From Clostridiales bacterium (GTDB lineage: Bacteria > Bacillota > Clostridia > Saccharofermentanales > Saccharofermentanaceae), in the NCBI GenBank assembly GCA_017545245.1, contig JAFWPB010000014.1, positions 1 to 64,000 of the forward strand: DNA of 64,000 nucleotides, written 5' to 3'. Each line of letters begins with the position of its first letter. Positions within the stretch are counted from its first letter, which is position 1. Below, in pieces: positions 45,663 through 54,051 of this stretch. Made by a program: the position numbers and the translations under genes. Under the pieces are notes generated by a model. It was not told where the DNA came from. It did no database searches and saw only the letters and a program-made list of their open reading frames with translations.

Positions 45663-47276
45663 ATGGATCAGAGTGTTCTTAATGAGATCAACCGCCGCCG
45701 CACCTTTGCGATCATCTCGCACCCGGACGCCGGTAAAACAACAATGACGGAGAAACTTCTTCTTTACGGAGGCGCCATTCATATGGCCGGTTCCGTTAAG
45801 GCTCGAAAAGCGGCGCATCACGCAACTTCCGACTGGATGGAGATCGAGAAGCAGCGTGGTATCTCGGTTACGTCTTCCGTCATGCAGTTCAACTATGACG
45901 GTTACTGCATCAACATTCTGGATACTCCTGGTCACCAGGACTTCTCCGAGGACACATACCGTACACTCTGTGCCGCAGACGCCGCAGTCATGCTCCTTGA
46001 CGGCGCAAAAGGTGTCGAGGCCCAGACGATCAAGCTCTTCGCCGTTTGTAGAAAGCGTGGTATCCCGATCTTCACTTTCATCAACAAGATGGACCGTGCC
46101 GCCAAGAATCCTTTCGACCTCATCGATGAGCTCGAAAAGGTACTCGGCATCCGTTCCACTCCGGTCAACTGGCCGATTGGTACCGACGGTGACTTCCAGG
46201 GCGTATATGTCCGTGAATCTGAGGAAGTACTCCTCTTCGACAATGAAACCAAAGACCATGGTGCTTCCATGGTTAAGTCTATCAGTGCCGGCATCAACGA
46301 TGAAGAAGCACTGAAGAAGATCCTGAGCGATCATCACTATGAAACATTGAAGAACGATATCGAGCTCCTCGATATGGCCGGCGATCCTTTTGACCTCGAT
46401 AAGATCCTGGCCGGCGAGCTGACTCCGGTATTCTTCGGTTCCGCGATCACCAACTTCGGTGTCGAGCCGTTCCTGAAGAAGTTCCTGGAGATCGCGCCTG
46501 GTCCGCAGAGCCACGAGACTTCCGAAGGCGTGGTAGCTCCGACTGAAGATTATTTCTCCGGTTTCGTCTTCAAGATCCAGGCAAACATGGACCCGAACCA
46601 CAGAGACAGAATGTCCTTCCTGCGTATCTGCTCAGGCAAGTTCGAAAAGGGCATGAACGTCAAGCATATCCGTACAGGCAAGAAGATCACGCTGGCCCAG
46701 CCGCAGCAGTTCATGGCGCAGGACAGAACCATCGTGGAAGACGCCTATGCCGGCGACATCATCGGCCTTTTCGATCCGGGCATTTTCCGTATCGGCGATA
46801 CCGTCACCACTTCTTCCAAGAATTTCAACTTCGCCAATATCCCGGTCTTCCCACCGGAACATTTTGCACGCGTGCAGCCGAAGGACTCCATGAAGAGAAA
46901 GCAGTTCCTGAAAGGTATCGAGCAGCTCTCCGAAGAAGGCGCCGTCCAGCTCTACAAGCAGCCGGGCATCGGTACTGAAACCTACATCATGGGCGTGGTC
47001 GGTGTTCTCCAGTTCGAAGTTCTCGAGCATCGTCTGAAGACAGAATATGGTGTAGATATCCTGAGAAGCAATCTCAACTATCGTTTTGCAAGATGGTGTG
47101 CCAAAGAAGACGAGTCTGCTGACATCGATTTTTCCAAGTTAACGCTCACCTCCACCTCCATGCTGGTTCTGGACAGAGACGAAATGCCGGTAGTGCTTTT
47201 CGAGTCGGAATGGGCGATTTCCTGGGCACTGGAGCATAATGAAGGTCTCAAGCTCGACGATATCCACGAAAGATAA
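45663..47276 (+). CDS. prfC: Peptide chain release factor 3
   Basis: A 537-residue translational GTPase that recycles release factors RF1/RF2 from the ribosome after termination. G1 SHPDAGKTT (about 19-27), the RGISVTSSVMQF switch region, DTPGHQDF and NKMDR are all intact, and the length is normal for RF3. A ribosome site AGGAAGG precedes the ATG. It is divergent from the NYN-LOTUS gene. A weak inverted repeat overlaps its stop codon. Confidence 0.97.
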   Translation: MDQSVLNEINRRRTFAIISHPDAGKTTMTEKLLLYGGAIHMAGSVKARKAAHHATSDWMEIEKQRGISVTSSVMQFNYDGYCINILDTPGHQDFSEDTYRTLCAADAAVMLLDGAKGVEAQTIKLFAVCRKRGIPIFTFINKMDRAAKNPFDLIDELEKVLGIRSTPVNWPIGTDGDFQGVYVRESEEVLLFDNETKDHGASMVKSISAGINDEEALKKILSDHHYETLKNDIELLDMAGDPFDLDKILAGELTPVFFGSAITNFGVEPFLKKFLEIAPGPQSHETSEGVVAPTEDYFSGFVFKIQANMDPNHRDRMSFLRICSGKFEKGMNVKHIRTGKKITLAQPQQFMAQDRTIVEDAYAGDIIGLFDPGIFRIGDTVTTSSKNFNFANIPVFPPEHFARVQPKDSMKRKQFLKGIEQLSEEGAVQLYKQPGIGTETYIMGVVGVLQFEVLEHRLKTEYGVDILRSNLNYRFARWCAKEDESADIDFSKLTLTSTSMLVLDRDEMPVVLFESEWAISWALEHNEGLKLDDIHER

Positions 47277-47312
47277 AGAGAAAAACTCACCGTGCAGATG
47301 TTTTCTTTATCT
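47271..47312. terminator. Weak AT-rich inverted repeat between convergent genes
   Basis: AGATAAAGAGAA (47271-47282) pairs with TTTTCTTTATCT (47301-47312) across the prfC stop. No clear T-run follows outside the stem, so terminator function for prfC or the convergent kinase gene is only possible. Confidence 0.35.
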
Positions 47313-47341
47313 TAAGACGCAGTGATTACACATTGGTTGTC

Positions 47342-48721
47342 TTATTCGATATAGATTGAAAATTCCATTTCGCCACTTTCCGGAAGTCTTCTTGCGAAGA
47401 TGTTTCCACCAAGGGAGGTGGCGATCTTTTTTGCGGTGTAAAGGCCGATGCCGCTGCCGTCTTTATTTACAGAGTTACTGCCTCTTCTGAAACTCGTGAA
47501 GATGAAGGAAAGTTCTTCTTCCGGAAGAAGCTCGCCTTTGTTTCGGACGGAAATCAGGATGCCCTCTTCCTCTTTGGAAAGAGAAACCGTAATCCCTGTT
47601 CCATCTCCGTATTTGACTGCGTTATCCAGAAGCAACGAGACGATACGCAGGATGCCGTAGCTGTCACTTTTTACCATCGGGTTATCCGAGCATTCGACAG
47701 CAAATGGGATTCTGGAAAGCTCCATCTGCTGTGCATATTCCTCGTTGATCAGATTTGCCAGTTCTTCTAGATAGAATTCGCTGATTTCGGGTTCATAGGA
47801 AGTGACGGATTCCACAGATGCATTGATTACGTCCGTAGCGATCTTCTGGATCCTGTCCGCATTGTTGTCGATCTTGGCTGCGATGTCTTTGATGTCTGCT
47901 TTGGAGCCGTCTTCAAGCGTAAGACCATTGTTCAGTGCCTCGGCATAAAGACGGATATTCATGACCGGCGTCTTGACGCTGTGTGCGATCGAAGCCACAA
48001 GGATCTGCCGCTCGCATTCCAGTTTTTCGTTGCGGCGGCGCTCGCGTCCCAGTGTGTCCCGAAGAAGATTCATACCCCAGATGTATTTGCCGAACCAGCG
48101 GTTCTTGTTCTCCGGAAGATGCTTCGCATCCGGAAGTCTGGCGATCTTTTCCGGATAGTTTGAGAGACGCTTGAATGGATTCAGGATATTGAAACGCACA
48201 TACAAAAACAGTCCAAGCGTCAGCAGGAAAAGCACTGTGATCGTGATGTTGACGATAAGCCGGATCGAGGACGCATAATCCTGTTCATAATGGTATCTTG
48301 CAAATCCCACCAGTTCGCCGCCACGGAAGATCGGGCAGATAATATCATTCCCTTCTCCCACTGCCACAAATGGCGATTCGTACGTTGAAGTTTCGGTAGA
48401 GAGATATTCGACCAGGTCCGGCGCATCTTTTCCAAATGCATTTCTCCAGGCCTGCATATGCTCCGCGATGCTCTCTTTCGCAGCAGCATCCCGCATTTTC
48501 GGGGTTGCCGGCCAGTTGACCTTCTCGTCTGGCGCAGGAATATAGTCTAAAACATCAATTTGCGCGATGTCCTCACTTAGTTCCGCATTGATCCGGTTGA
48601 CCGCGACGGTACGTCCTTTCATGCCTTCTTTTCTGACGTGCTCGATCGCAAAATTAAACACAAGTGCGATCACACCGAAAAGAAGAACCAGCACGAGAAC
48701 GGAACGCAGAACCTTTTTCAT
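47342..48721 (-). CDS. Sensor histidine kinase
   Basis: About 459 residues. Two membrane segments (about 5-27 and 155-176) flank an extracellular sensor of about 125 residues. The dimerisation helix has His247 in SIAHSVKTP; the residue after the histidine is Ser instead of the usual Glu or Asp, which may weaken kinase or phosphatase activity. The ATPase domain keeps LLDNAVKYG and GSGIGLYTAKK. The ATG shares one base with the response-regulator stop (TGATG), so the two are coupled. It belongs to the ABC-transporter operon and probably senses the exported compound or envelope stress. Confidence 0.92.
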   Translation of the reverse strand: MKKVLRSVLVLVLLFGVIALVFNFAIEHVRKEGMKGRTVAVNRINAELSEDIAQIDVLDYIPAPDEKVNWPATPKMRDAAAKESIAEHMQAWRNAFGKDAPDLVEYLSTETSTYESPFVAVGEGNDIICPIFRGGELVGFARYHYEQDYASSIRLIVNITITVLFLLTLGLFLYVRFNILNPFKRLSNYPEKIARLPDAKHLPENKNRWFGKYIWGMNLLRDTLGRERRRNEKLECERQILVASIAHSVKTPVMNIRLYAEALNNGLTLEDGSKADIKDIAAKIDNNADRIQKIATDVINASVESVTSYEPEISEFYLEELANLINEEYAQQMELSRIPFAVECSDNPMVKSDSYGILRIVSLLLDNAVKYGDGTGITVSLSKEEEGILISVRNKGELLPEEELSFIFTSFRRGSNSVNKDGSGIGLYTAKKIATSLGGNIFARRLPESGEMEFSIYIE

Positions 48722-49413
48722 CAGCAACCACCCTTGGCGTCGCCAAAACGATACCCGATCTTATACACGGTATTAATGATCGTAGGGTTTTTCGGGTCCT
48801 CTTCGATTTTTTCACGGAGCCAGCGGATGTGCACGATAACCGTACTTGGTTCCGTCACGCAATCACTTCCCCACACTTCATTAAAAAGCCTGTTCTTGTC
48901 GAGCGCTTCCCCACTATGTTCCATAAGGCATTTCAAAAGATCGAATTCCTTCGCATTGAGCTGGACCGGTTTCCCGTTTTTTGTCACGGTCCGTGCGGAA
49001 ATATTGAGTTCGATTCCGAAGCCGGAAAGAATATCAGAGACGTTCTCACGGTTGCCGCCACGCTTAAGCATGGCCTTGATCTTCGCAAGCAAAACCGTCG
49101 TTGAAAAGGGTTTCTCGATAAAATCGTCTGCGCCGGTTTCGTAGCCGAGGAGCATACTGCTCTCATCTGCTCTCGCGCTCATAAGAAGGATCGGAATGTC
49201 CCCTTTTTCACGGATCGCACGCGCCACCTCATAGCCGCTGCGAAGCGGCAGCATGATGTCCAGAAGCGCCAGCCGGAAAGACTCGCCCGGAAGAAGTGCA
49301 AGTGCTTCTTCTGCGGTATAAACAAGCACCGTGCTGTAACCCGCCGACGAAATAAAACTACGAAGGAGCGCACCTAAGTCAGTATCATCTTCTACGATCA
49401 GGATATCTGTCAT
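48721..49413 (-). CDS. OmpR-family response regulator
   Basis: A 230-residue regulator with a receiver domain (phospho-acceptor Asp52 in LLDIML, EKPFS lysine near 104) and a winged-helix DNA-binding domain (about 130-228, ending in NTVYKIGYRFG). It is the partner of the overlapping histidine kinase gene. It lies 27 bases behind the C45-type gene and likely regulates the operon in which it sits, as is usual for two-component systems linked to FtsX-type exporters. Confidence 0.95.
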   Translation of the reverse strand: MTDILIVEDDTDLGALLRSFISSAGYSTVLVYTAEEALALLPGESFRLALLDIMLPLRSGYEVARAIREKGDIPILLMSARADESSMLLGYETGADDFIEKPFSTTVLLAKIKAMLKRGGNRENVSDILSGFGIELNISARTVTKNGKPVQLNAKEFDLLKCLMEHSGEALDKNRLFNEVWGSDCVTEPSTVIVHIRWLREKIEEDPKNPTIINTVYKIGYRFGDAKGGC

Positions 49414-49440
49414 GCGAGGCCCTCCTTTCGATTTATTATA

Positions 49441-50493
49441 TCAGAAAGTACCGATCTCGTAGAAAACCGGCGGCTCGCCTTTCGCATCTTCCCTGGCAAA
49501 CGAAGCCTGAAGTGTCCGAGTTTCGTAGTCGGCGATGACCAGATGGAATCCGGTGTCATTATTCCCAATCTGTACCAGAAAAGCCTGTTCATCGGGGCGC
49601 TCGCTAGTCATGATCTCCTTAAACGATCCCAAGGAAAAAGAACTGTCGCCCGCGAACCATTCGTTAAAGCGTTCCCAGCGGATGAGATTTCCGGAAAACT
49701 TTATTCCCGATGGATTGCGGCCTTCACAAACATATGCGTTTACAATAATGAGGCAGTCCTGACAGTCGTTGACGATCTCATCCAGGAGCTTCGTATTCTT
49801 GTCGCGAATGATCACCTCGCCGTCCGATTCCGTGACCGGCATTTCGACACATAACGCTTCGTTTTCATCTGTGACAAGGATATTGGCGCAGTATGTATAC
49901 TCTCGTGCATGTTCCGCCAGATACTCCGCTACTTCCCTCGCCGTCGGATAGTTTTCGATCGCGTATCGCATGGCGAATGTATAGCTGCTCTTATCCTGGA
50001 TCTGGTAGTCTTCACTAACCGAGCCGACATCCAGTTCGCCGACCATAACGCCGGAACGGCTGATGGCCGTAAGCGTGGTCATGAGTCCGAGGGATCCCAC
50101 TGCCGTATATGATTTTTCCGCATTTTTGATATGGGTTACCGTATGGATCTTGGCCACCTGGTTTTCCGTTCCGATATACCACTCAAGAAGGCGTGACGTG
50201 ATCCGCTTCCCGCTCTTTGTTCTCGACCCGTCAAGCGAGACCGCACTGCAGGCCGTGCCACGGACTGCATCCGGAACAAACTGTGCCAGACGGAATTCTT
50301 CGAAAGAAAGCTTCCCGTCCTTGATCATTCCCTCACCGGATGCAAATGCTTCCGCGATTCCGCGAATTTCGTATTGATACTCTTTTTGAATCGAATCAAA
50401 GAGAATCGTTGCCCGGATGTCCAGACGATGATAAAGCGTATCGTCAACATTGGTAAAGGCATCTTCAATATTCTCATAGATATACGATTCCAT
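49441..50493 (-). pseudogene. C45-type acyltransferase/hydrolase, C-terminal part of a frameshifted gene
   Basis: This 350-residue reading frame carries the catalytic part of a C45-like (acyl-CoA:6-APA acyltransferase / choloylglycine-hydrolase-like) Ntn hydrolase. Cys82 in RGTACSAVSLDG is the likely self-cleavage nucleophile, followed by GKRITSRLLEWY, the counterpart of the usual G-x-L-DWY. The frame has no ribosome site at its first ATG. The preceding frame (50325-50825) encodes a lipoprotein signal and the family's N-terminal GKAYGEAI segment, then runs out of phase near 50495. Together they make one normal-length protein. Either an indel has broken the gene or the sequence has an error here. 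Confidence 0.7.
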
Positions 50494-50825
50494 ATGCCTT
50501 CCGCTTCCGGCATGATCTTCATGATCGCTTCACCATATGCTTTTCCGACAGCATAGTGGTCACCTTTTTCGAAATCGAGCGTAACGTCGTAATATACGCC
50601 TTTATTCTCAATCACGCAGAGCCCGTCGTCCGATGAAGCCTTTGCAATCGTTGGGAGTACTTCTCCGTGATCTTCGTAATGCGTCTCAATCTTATGCTGA
50701 TCGATCGGAGTGATCGTACTCTTCCCTGCATTTTGCGGAAAAGAAAAGTTATCGTATCCGTTACCTGTGCATGCACAAAGCAATGTCGAGCAGGAAAGAA
50801 GGATTACCAAAAGTTTCTTTTTCAT
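50325..50825 (-). pseudogene. Lipoprotein N-terminal part of the frameshifted C45-type gene
   Basis: The ATG at 50825 has AGAGAGG eight bases upstream and begins one base after the ABC ATPase stop. The start MKKKLLVILLSCSTLLCACTG is a lipoprotein signal with lipobox LLCAC, so the hydrolase would be tethered outside the membrane. Family-like sequence continues to GKAYGEAIMKIMPEAEG; beyond that this frame turns to unlike sequence and stops at 50325, while the family sequence goes on in the other frame (49441-50493). A one-base gain or two-base loss would restore one protein of about 460 residues. Confidence 0.65.
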
Positions 50826-50826
50826 G

Positions 50827-51585
50827 TTACCAACCTCTCTCCAAAAGCCACGCATTCAGTTTTTTCTCGCGATCCTTCATGTCGCTTTCTGTCTCCATCT
50901 TTCCTAGCTGAAGTTCACCCTGGATGCCGCCGTCCATAAGATAGATCACGCGCTCGCTTCTAGCCGCCACTTTGACCGAGTGCGTGACCATGAGTACACT
51001 CGTTCCTTCTTGATTTGCTTTCAGAAGTTCATCCATCACACCGGACGCTGCTTTCGAATTCAGCGCGCCTGTCGGCTCATCTGCAAAGATGATCTGCGGC
51101 TGATTGATCAGCGCACGGCAGAGGCACGCACGCTGAAGCTGTCCACCCGAAACTTCGTTGATCTCGTTCTCGGCGATTTCGATAATGCCAAGTCTTCGCA
51201 TCAACTGTTCGGCGCGCGCATTGATCGTCTTTCTTTCCTCTCCGGACTGGTATCCAGGGAGCACGATATTGTCGAAGATACAGAGTTTTTTCATCATGTA
51301 CATCTGTTGGAAGATGAAACCCATCTTGTGAAGACGGAGCTGCATCATTTCTTTTTTCTTCATGGAGGTCAGTTTCTTCCCGCAGAAAGTCACCTCGCCG
51401 GCCGTCACGTTATCCATGCCGCTCACCGTATAAAGCAGTGTGGACTTGCCGCTTCCCGAAGGTCCCATGACGCTCACGAACTCACCGGGTTTCATTTTGA
51501 AATTCACGTTACAGAGCACATTGTTGCTGATAGAATTTACGATATATGTCTTACACAGATCTTTGACTTCAAGTATGTTTTCCAT
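50827..51585 (-). CDS. ABC transporter ATPase, FtsX/MacB type
   Basis: A 252-residue ATPase of the lipoprotein-exporter/antimicrobial-peptide group. Walker A is GPSGSGKST (41-49), the signature is VSGGQLQRA, Walker B is IIFADEP, and the H-loop is MVTHS. It powers the FtsX-type permease encoded just upstream. The start at 51585 is preferred because GGAGG lies five to six bases upstream; an ATG at 51597 shares a base with the permease stop (TAATG) and is the alternative. Confidence 0.94.
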   Translation of the reverse strand: MENILEVKDLCKTYIVNSISNNVLCNVNFKMKPGEFVSVMGPSGSGKSTLLYTVSGMDNVTAGEVTFCGKKLTSMKKKEMMQLRLHKMGFIFQQMYMMKKLCIFDNIVLPGYQSGEERKTINARAEQLMRRLGIIEIAENEINEVSGGQLQRACLCRALINQPQIIFADEPTGALNSKAASGVMDELLKANQEGTSVLMVTHSVKVAARSERVIYLMDGGIQGELQLGKMETESDMKDREKKLNAWLLERGW

Positions 51586-51596
51586 TTTCTCCTCCA

Positions 51597-52775
51597 TTAT
51601 TCTTCCGCAATATCAGAAAGCGAGATTTTCTTCAGCTCATGCAGTTTCAGGATCGTCGGAATCAGAACCGACCCCAGGACGATTAACGGGATATACACTA
51701 ATGTGACCTTAGGAAGCCAGATGAATTTATACCCGTAGATCCTTACATATTCGAAAAGCACTCCTGACAGCAACTGTCCCAGGGTATTGACAAGCAGAGT
51801 GCCGATTCCCAGTGCGATCAAGGCAAGGAACGTCATCCGAAGTACCTGCCAAAGTGCAATTTTCCTGTCAGAGGTTCCCAGCATATGCAGAAGGGCAATG
51901 TCACTTCGCTCCTCGAAACGGAATATATTCGTGTAGAGTACTGTCATCAGCACCGTGATAAAGATCACCGTGACTGCCATGACCACTTTGAGGATATCGA
52001 AGAGGCCCGCGTATTCAGACATGAAATCCAGAATACCTTCTCTCTCATCCAGCACGTATTCCTCTCCATATAGATCACGAATCCGGTCAAGGGTCTTTTC
52101 TCCTCCCTCGTCAATAACCAGAGAGCTCCATCCGTGTCCGGCATGGTATCCGTCATGGTACTCGCTTCCCATCAAGGCCGAGCGCGTATTCATTTCTGCT
52201 TCCAGTAGGAATCCTGTCACAACAAGTTCTTTTCGGACCACGATCAGATTTCCTTCTTCATCTTCTTCACACATATCTACCGTGATCACATCCCCGATCC
52301 CGATGCCATGCTGTTTTGCCGTATATTCGGTTATGGCCACTTCGTTGGCAAGGACCGGTACGCGGCTTCCTTTGGTGAACTGGAACTTTTCGTTCTCGTT
52401 GCTTTCAAAGCGTACATCGTATTCCAGTTCTTGACCATCCACGATCAGCTTAAACATCGTATACTGATACAATTCTGCGTGCGCCGGGATATCGTTCTTT
52501 TCGAGATCCTCGTTGATCAATTCCCAGAAATCTTTACCTTCCTGAAGCTCGCGGTTATCGTACTCGCGCGTCATCTGGCGGTTAAAACTCAAATAGAAAT
52601 CCATGCGGTTGATGCCGTAATATTTGGCAAATCTCACGTTGATCACCGATCCTGCAATATTAAACACAAGAAGGAGGACCGAGACGCCGATCGCATATCC
52701 GGCCACAAGGAAGAAATACCGCTTGAAGCCTTTCAGAATATCCGAGAGCGAGAGAAACAGCGGGACCCCTATTTT
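51597..52775 (-). CDS. ABC permease, C-terminal FtsX half (continues the upstream half in the -1 frame)
   Basis: The frame encodes a second four-helix FtsX unit: one membrane segment, an extracellular domain of about 200 residues, and three C-terminal segments. Its first possible start, GTG at 52706, falls inside the first membrane helix and has no ribosome site. Coding sequence clearly continues upstream in the same frame (VPLFLSLSDILKGFKRYFF) to a run of seven A at 52772-52778, where the previous half stops. The two halves therefore form one permease of about 790 residues, joined by a -1 shift or split by an indel. Confidence 0.75.
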   Translation of the reverse strand, partial: KIGVPLFLSLSDILKGFKRYFFLVAGYAIGVSVLLLVFNIAGSVINVRFAKYYGINRMDFYLSFNRQMTREYDNRELQEGKDFWELINEDLEKNDIPAHAELYQYTMFKLIVDGQELEYDVRFESNENEKFQFTKGSRVPVLANEVAITEYTAKQHGIGIGDVITVDMCEEDEEGNLIVVRKELVVTGFLLEAEMNTRSALMGSEYHDGYHAGHGWSSLVIDEGGEKTLDRIRDLYGEEYVLDEREGILDFMSEYAGLFDILKVVMAVTVIFITVLMTVLYTNIFRFEERSDIALLHMLGTSDRKIALWQVLRMTFLALIALGIGTLLVNTLGQLLSGVLFEYVRIYGYKFIWLPKVTLVYIPLIVLGSVLIPTILKLHELKKISLSDIAEE

Positions 52776-53974
52776 TTTCTCTTGTGAAGGAAAAGGTACG
52801 AACTCTTACCAAAGCGTTCACCACCGGCTTCCCCATGTATCGCGTTGATCACCGAGATCTTCGAGATCTTTCTCATGACAAGGAGACAGAAAAGGATCAT
52901 GATCAAAGCCAATACTGAAACCGATAGGATTCCGATGACCAGTTTCACACCTGCCGGCGGAAAAAGCAGATTGGAAGAGAATGTATTGAGGAAAGCATCG
53001 GAAAGGAAAAATCCCGCGACGATTCCCAGGATGCCTCCAAACACCGCAAAACCTATATACTTTGCCGAAAAAAGCCATCGGAAACTCAGGTTATCCACAC
53101 CGATCGCCCGCATGGTACCGATTTCTTTTTCCTCATCCCGAATAGCGGAAAGCATGGTGAAGCGGATCGTCATGAAGATGATCAGGATCATAAAGAGACT
53201 GCATACAAGAACAAATGCCGAAAGAATAAAAAGCATCGTGTCATCATTGGTCATGCCGTTTCGGGAAAACCACGAGGCCACAACACCCTTTTCTCTCAGG
53301 GCCACTTGAATATTGCCCAAGGTCTCATATTCTGCATCCTTGGCATTCACTTCCAGGCATACCACATGGTTCAGATATTCTTTCGAAAGCACTTCATAAT
53401 CTGCATCGGAAAGAATGATCCTCATCCGGCTGTTCGTCACTTCTTTATAGAAATTCGCAATCGTAAATTCATATGTATTGCCATAATCGGTGGTGATGCG
53501 GACTTTATCTCCGATGGATGCACCCGCATATTCTCCTACACTGCGGGGCAGCACGACTGTACCGTCTTTGACATAAAATGGCCTGTCATGTATGTCATAG
53601 ACCAGATCCGCCTCTCTCGGCTGTTTCACGATCAAATACCGGTTATTGAAAAAGTTGGAATCTTCGAGTTCATCATACTGATTGAAATCGATCAGAGTAT
53701 TATTGATCGTACATCCATAGGAAACAGTGTAATTATTCACCATCGGGTGCTGATCCATGACCGCTCTGGCTTTCTCTTCGTTCTCCTCTTTCACATAAAA
53801 ATACGAATTGTATGCCTTACACATACGATCGGTATAAGAAGAACCGGTGATTACCGCATAGAGCTGCACCGTCCCGACAAACACCAACGCTGCCGCTGCG
53901 ATCATGAAAATAAAGACGATCAGATTCAGACCCTTCTTCGCCTTCAGATCGTTTTTAAGCATTCTGAAAAACAT
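52769..53974 (-). CDS. ABC permease, N-terminal FtsX half
   Basis: About 401 residues: one membrane segment (about 20-40), an extracellular domain (about 45-250), and three membrane segments (about 255-380) ending in the FtsX motif (EEKEIGTMRAIGVDNLSF). It stops at TAG directly after AGA-AAA-AAA, an in-phase A_AAA_AAA heptamer, the classical -1 slip sequence. The ATG at 53974 has GGAGG six bases upstream. It heads an operon of permease, ATPase, lipoprotein hydrolase, response regulator and histidine kinase. BceAB-like or MacB-like roles (peptide resistance or lipoprotein handling) are possible; the substrate is unknown. Confidence 0.8.
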   Translation of the reverse strand: MFFRMLKNDLKAKKGLNLIVFIFMIAAAALVFVGTVQLYAVITGSSYTDRMCKAYNSYFYVKEENEEKARAVMDQHPMVNNYTVSYGCTINNTLIDFNQYDELEDSNFFNNRYLIVKQPREADLVYDIHDRPFYVKDGTVVLPRSVGEYAGASIGDKVRITTDYGNTYEFTIANFYKEVTNSRMRIILSDADYEVLSKEYLNHVVCLEVNAKDAEYETLGNIQVALREKGVVASWFSRNGMTNDDTMLFILSAFVLVCSLFMILIIFMTIRFTMLSAIRDEEKEIGTMRAIGVDNLSFRWLFSAKYIGFAVFGGILGIVAGFFLSDAFLNTFSSNLLFPPAGVKLVIGILSVSVLALIMILFCLLVMRKISKISVINAIHGEAGGERFGKSSYLFLHKRKK

Positions 53975-54051
53975 CGTCCACCTCCGCATTTTTCCAGATT
54001 ACGATTCTGTTATAACGGAAGTGCGATTAAAAAGTCCTTAAAAACTACAGA

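Noticed and set aside
45489-46601. N-terminal extension of the NYN-LOTUS gene
   Set aside because: The extension is antisense to prfC; a good ATG with ribosome site at 45488 starts the NYN domain directly.
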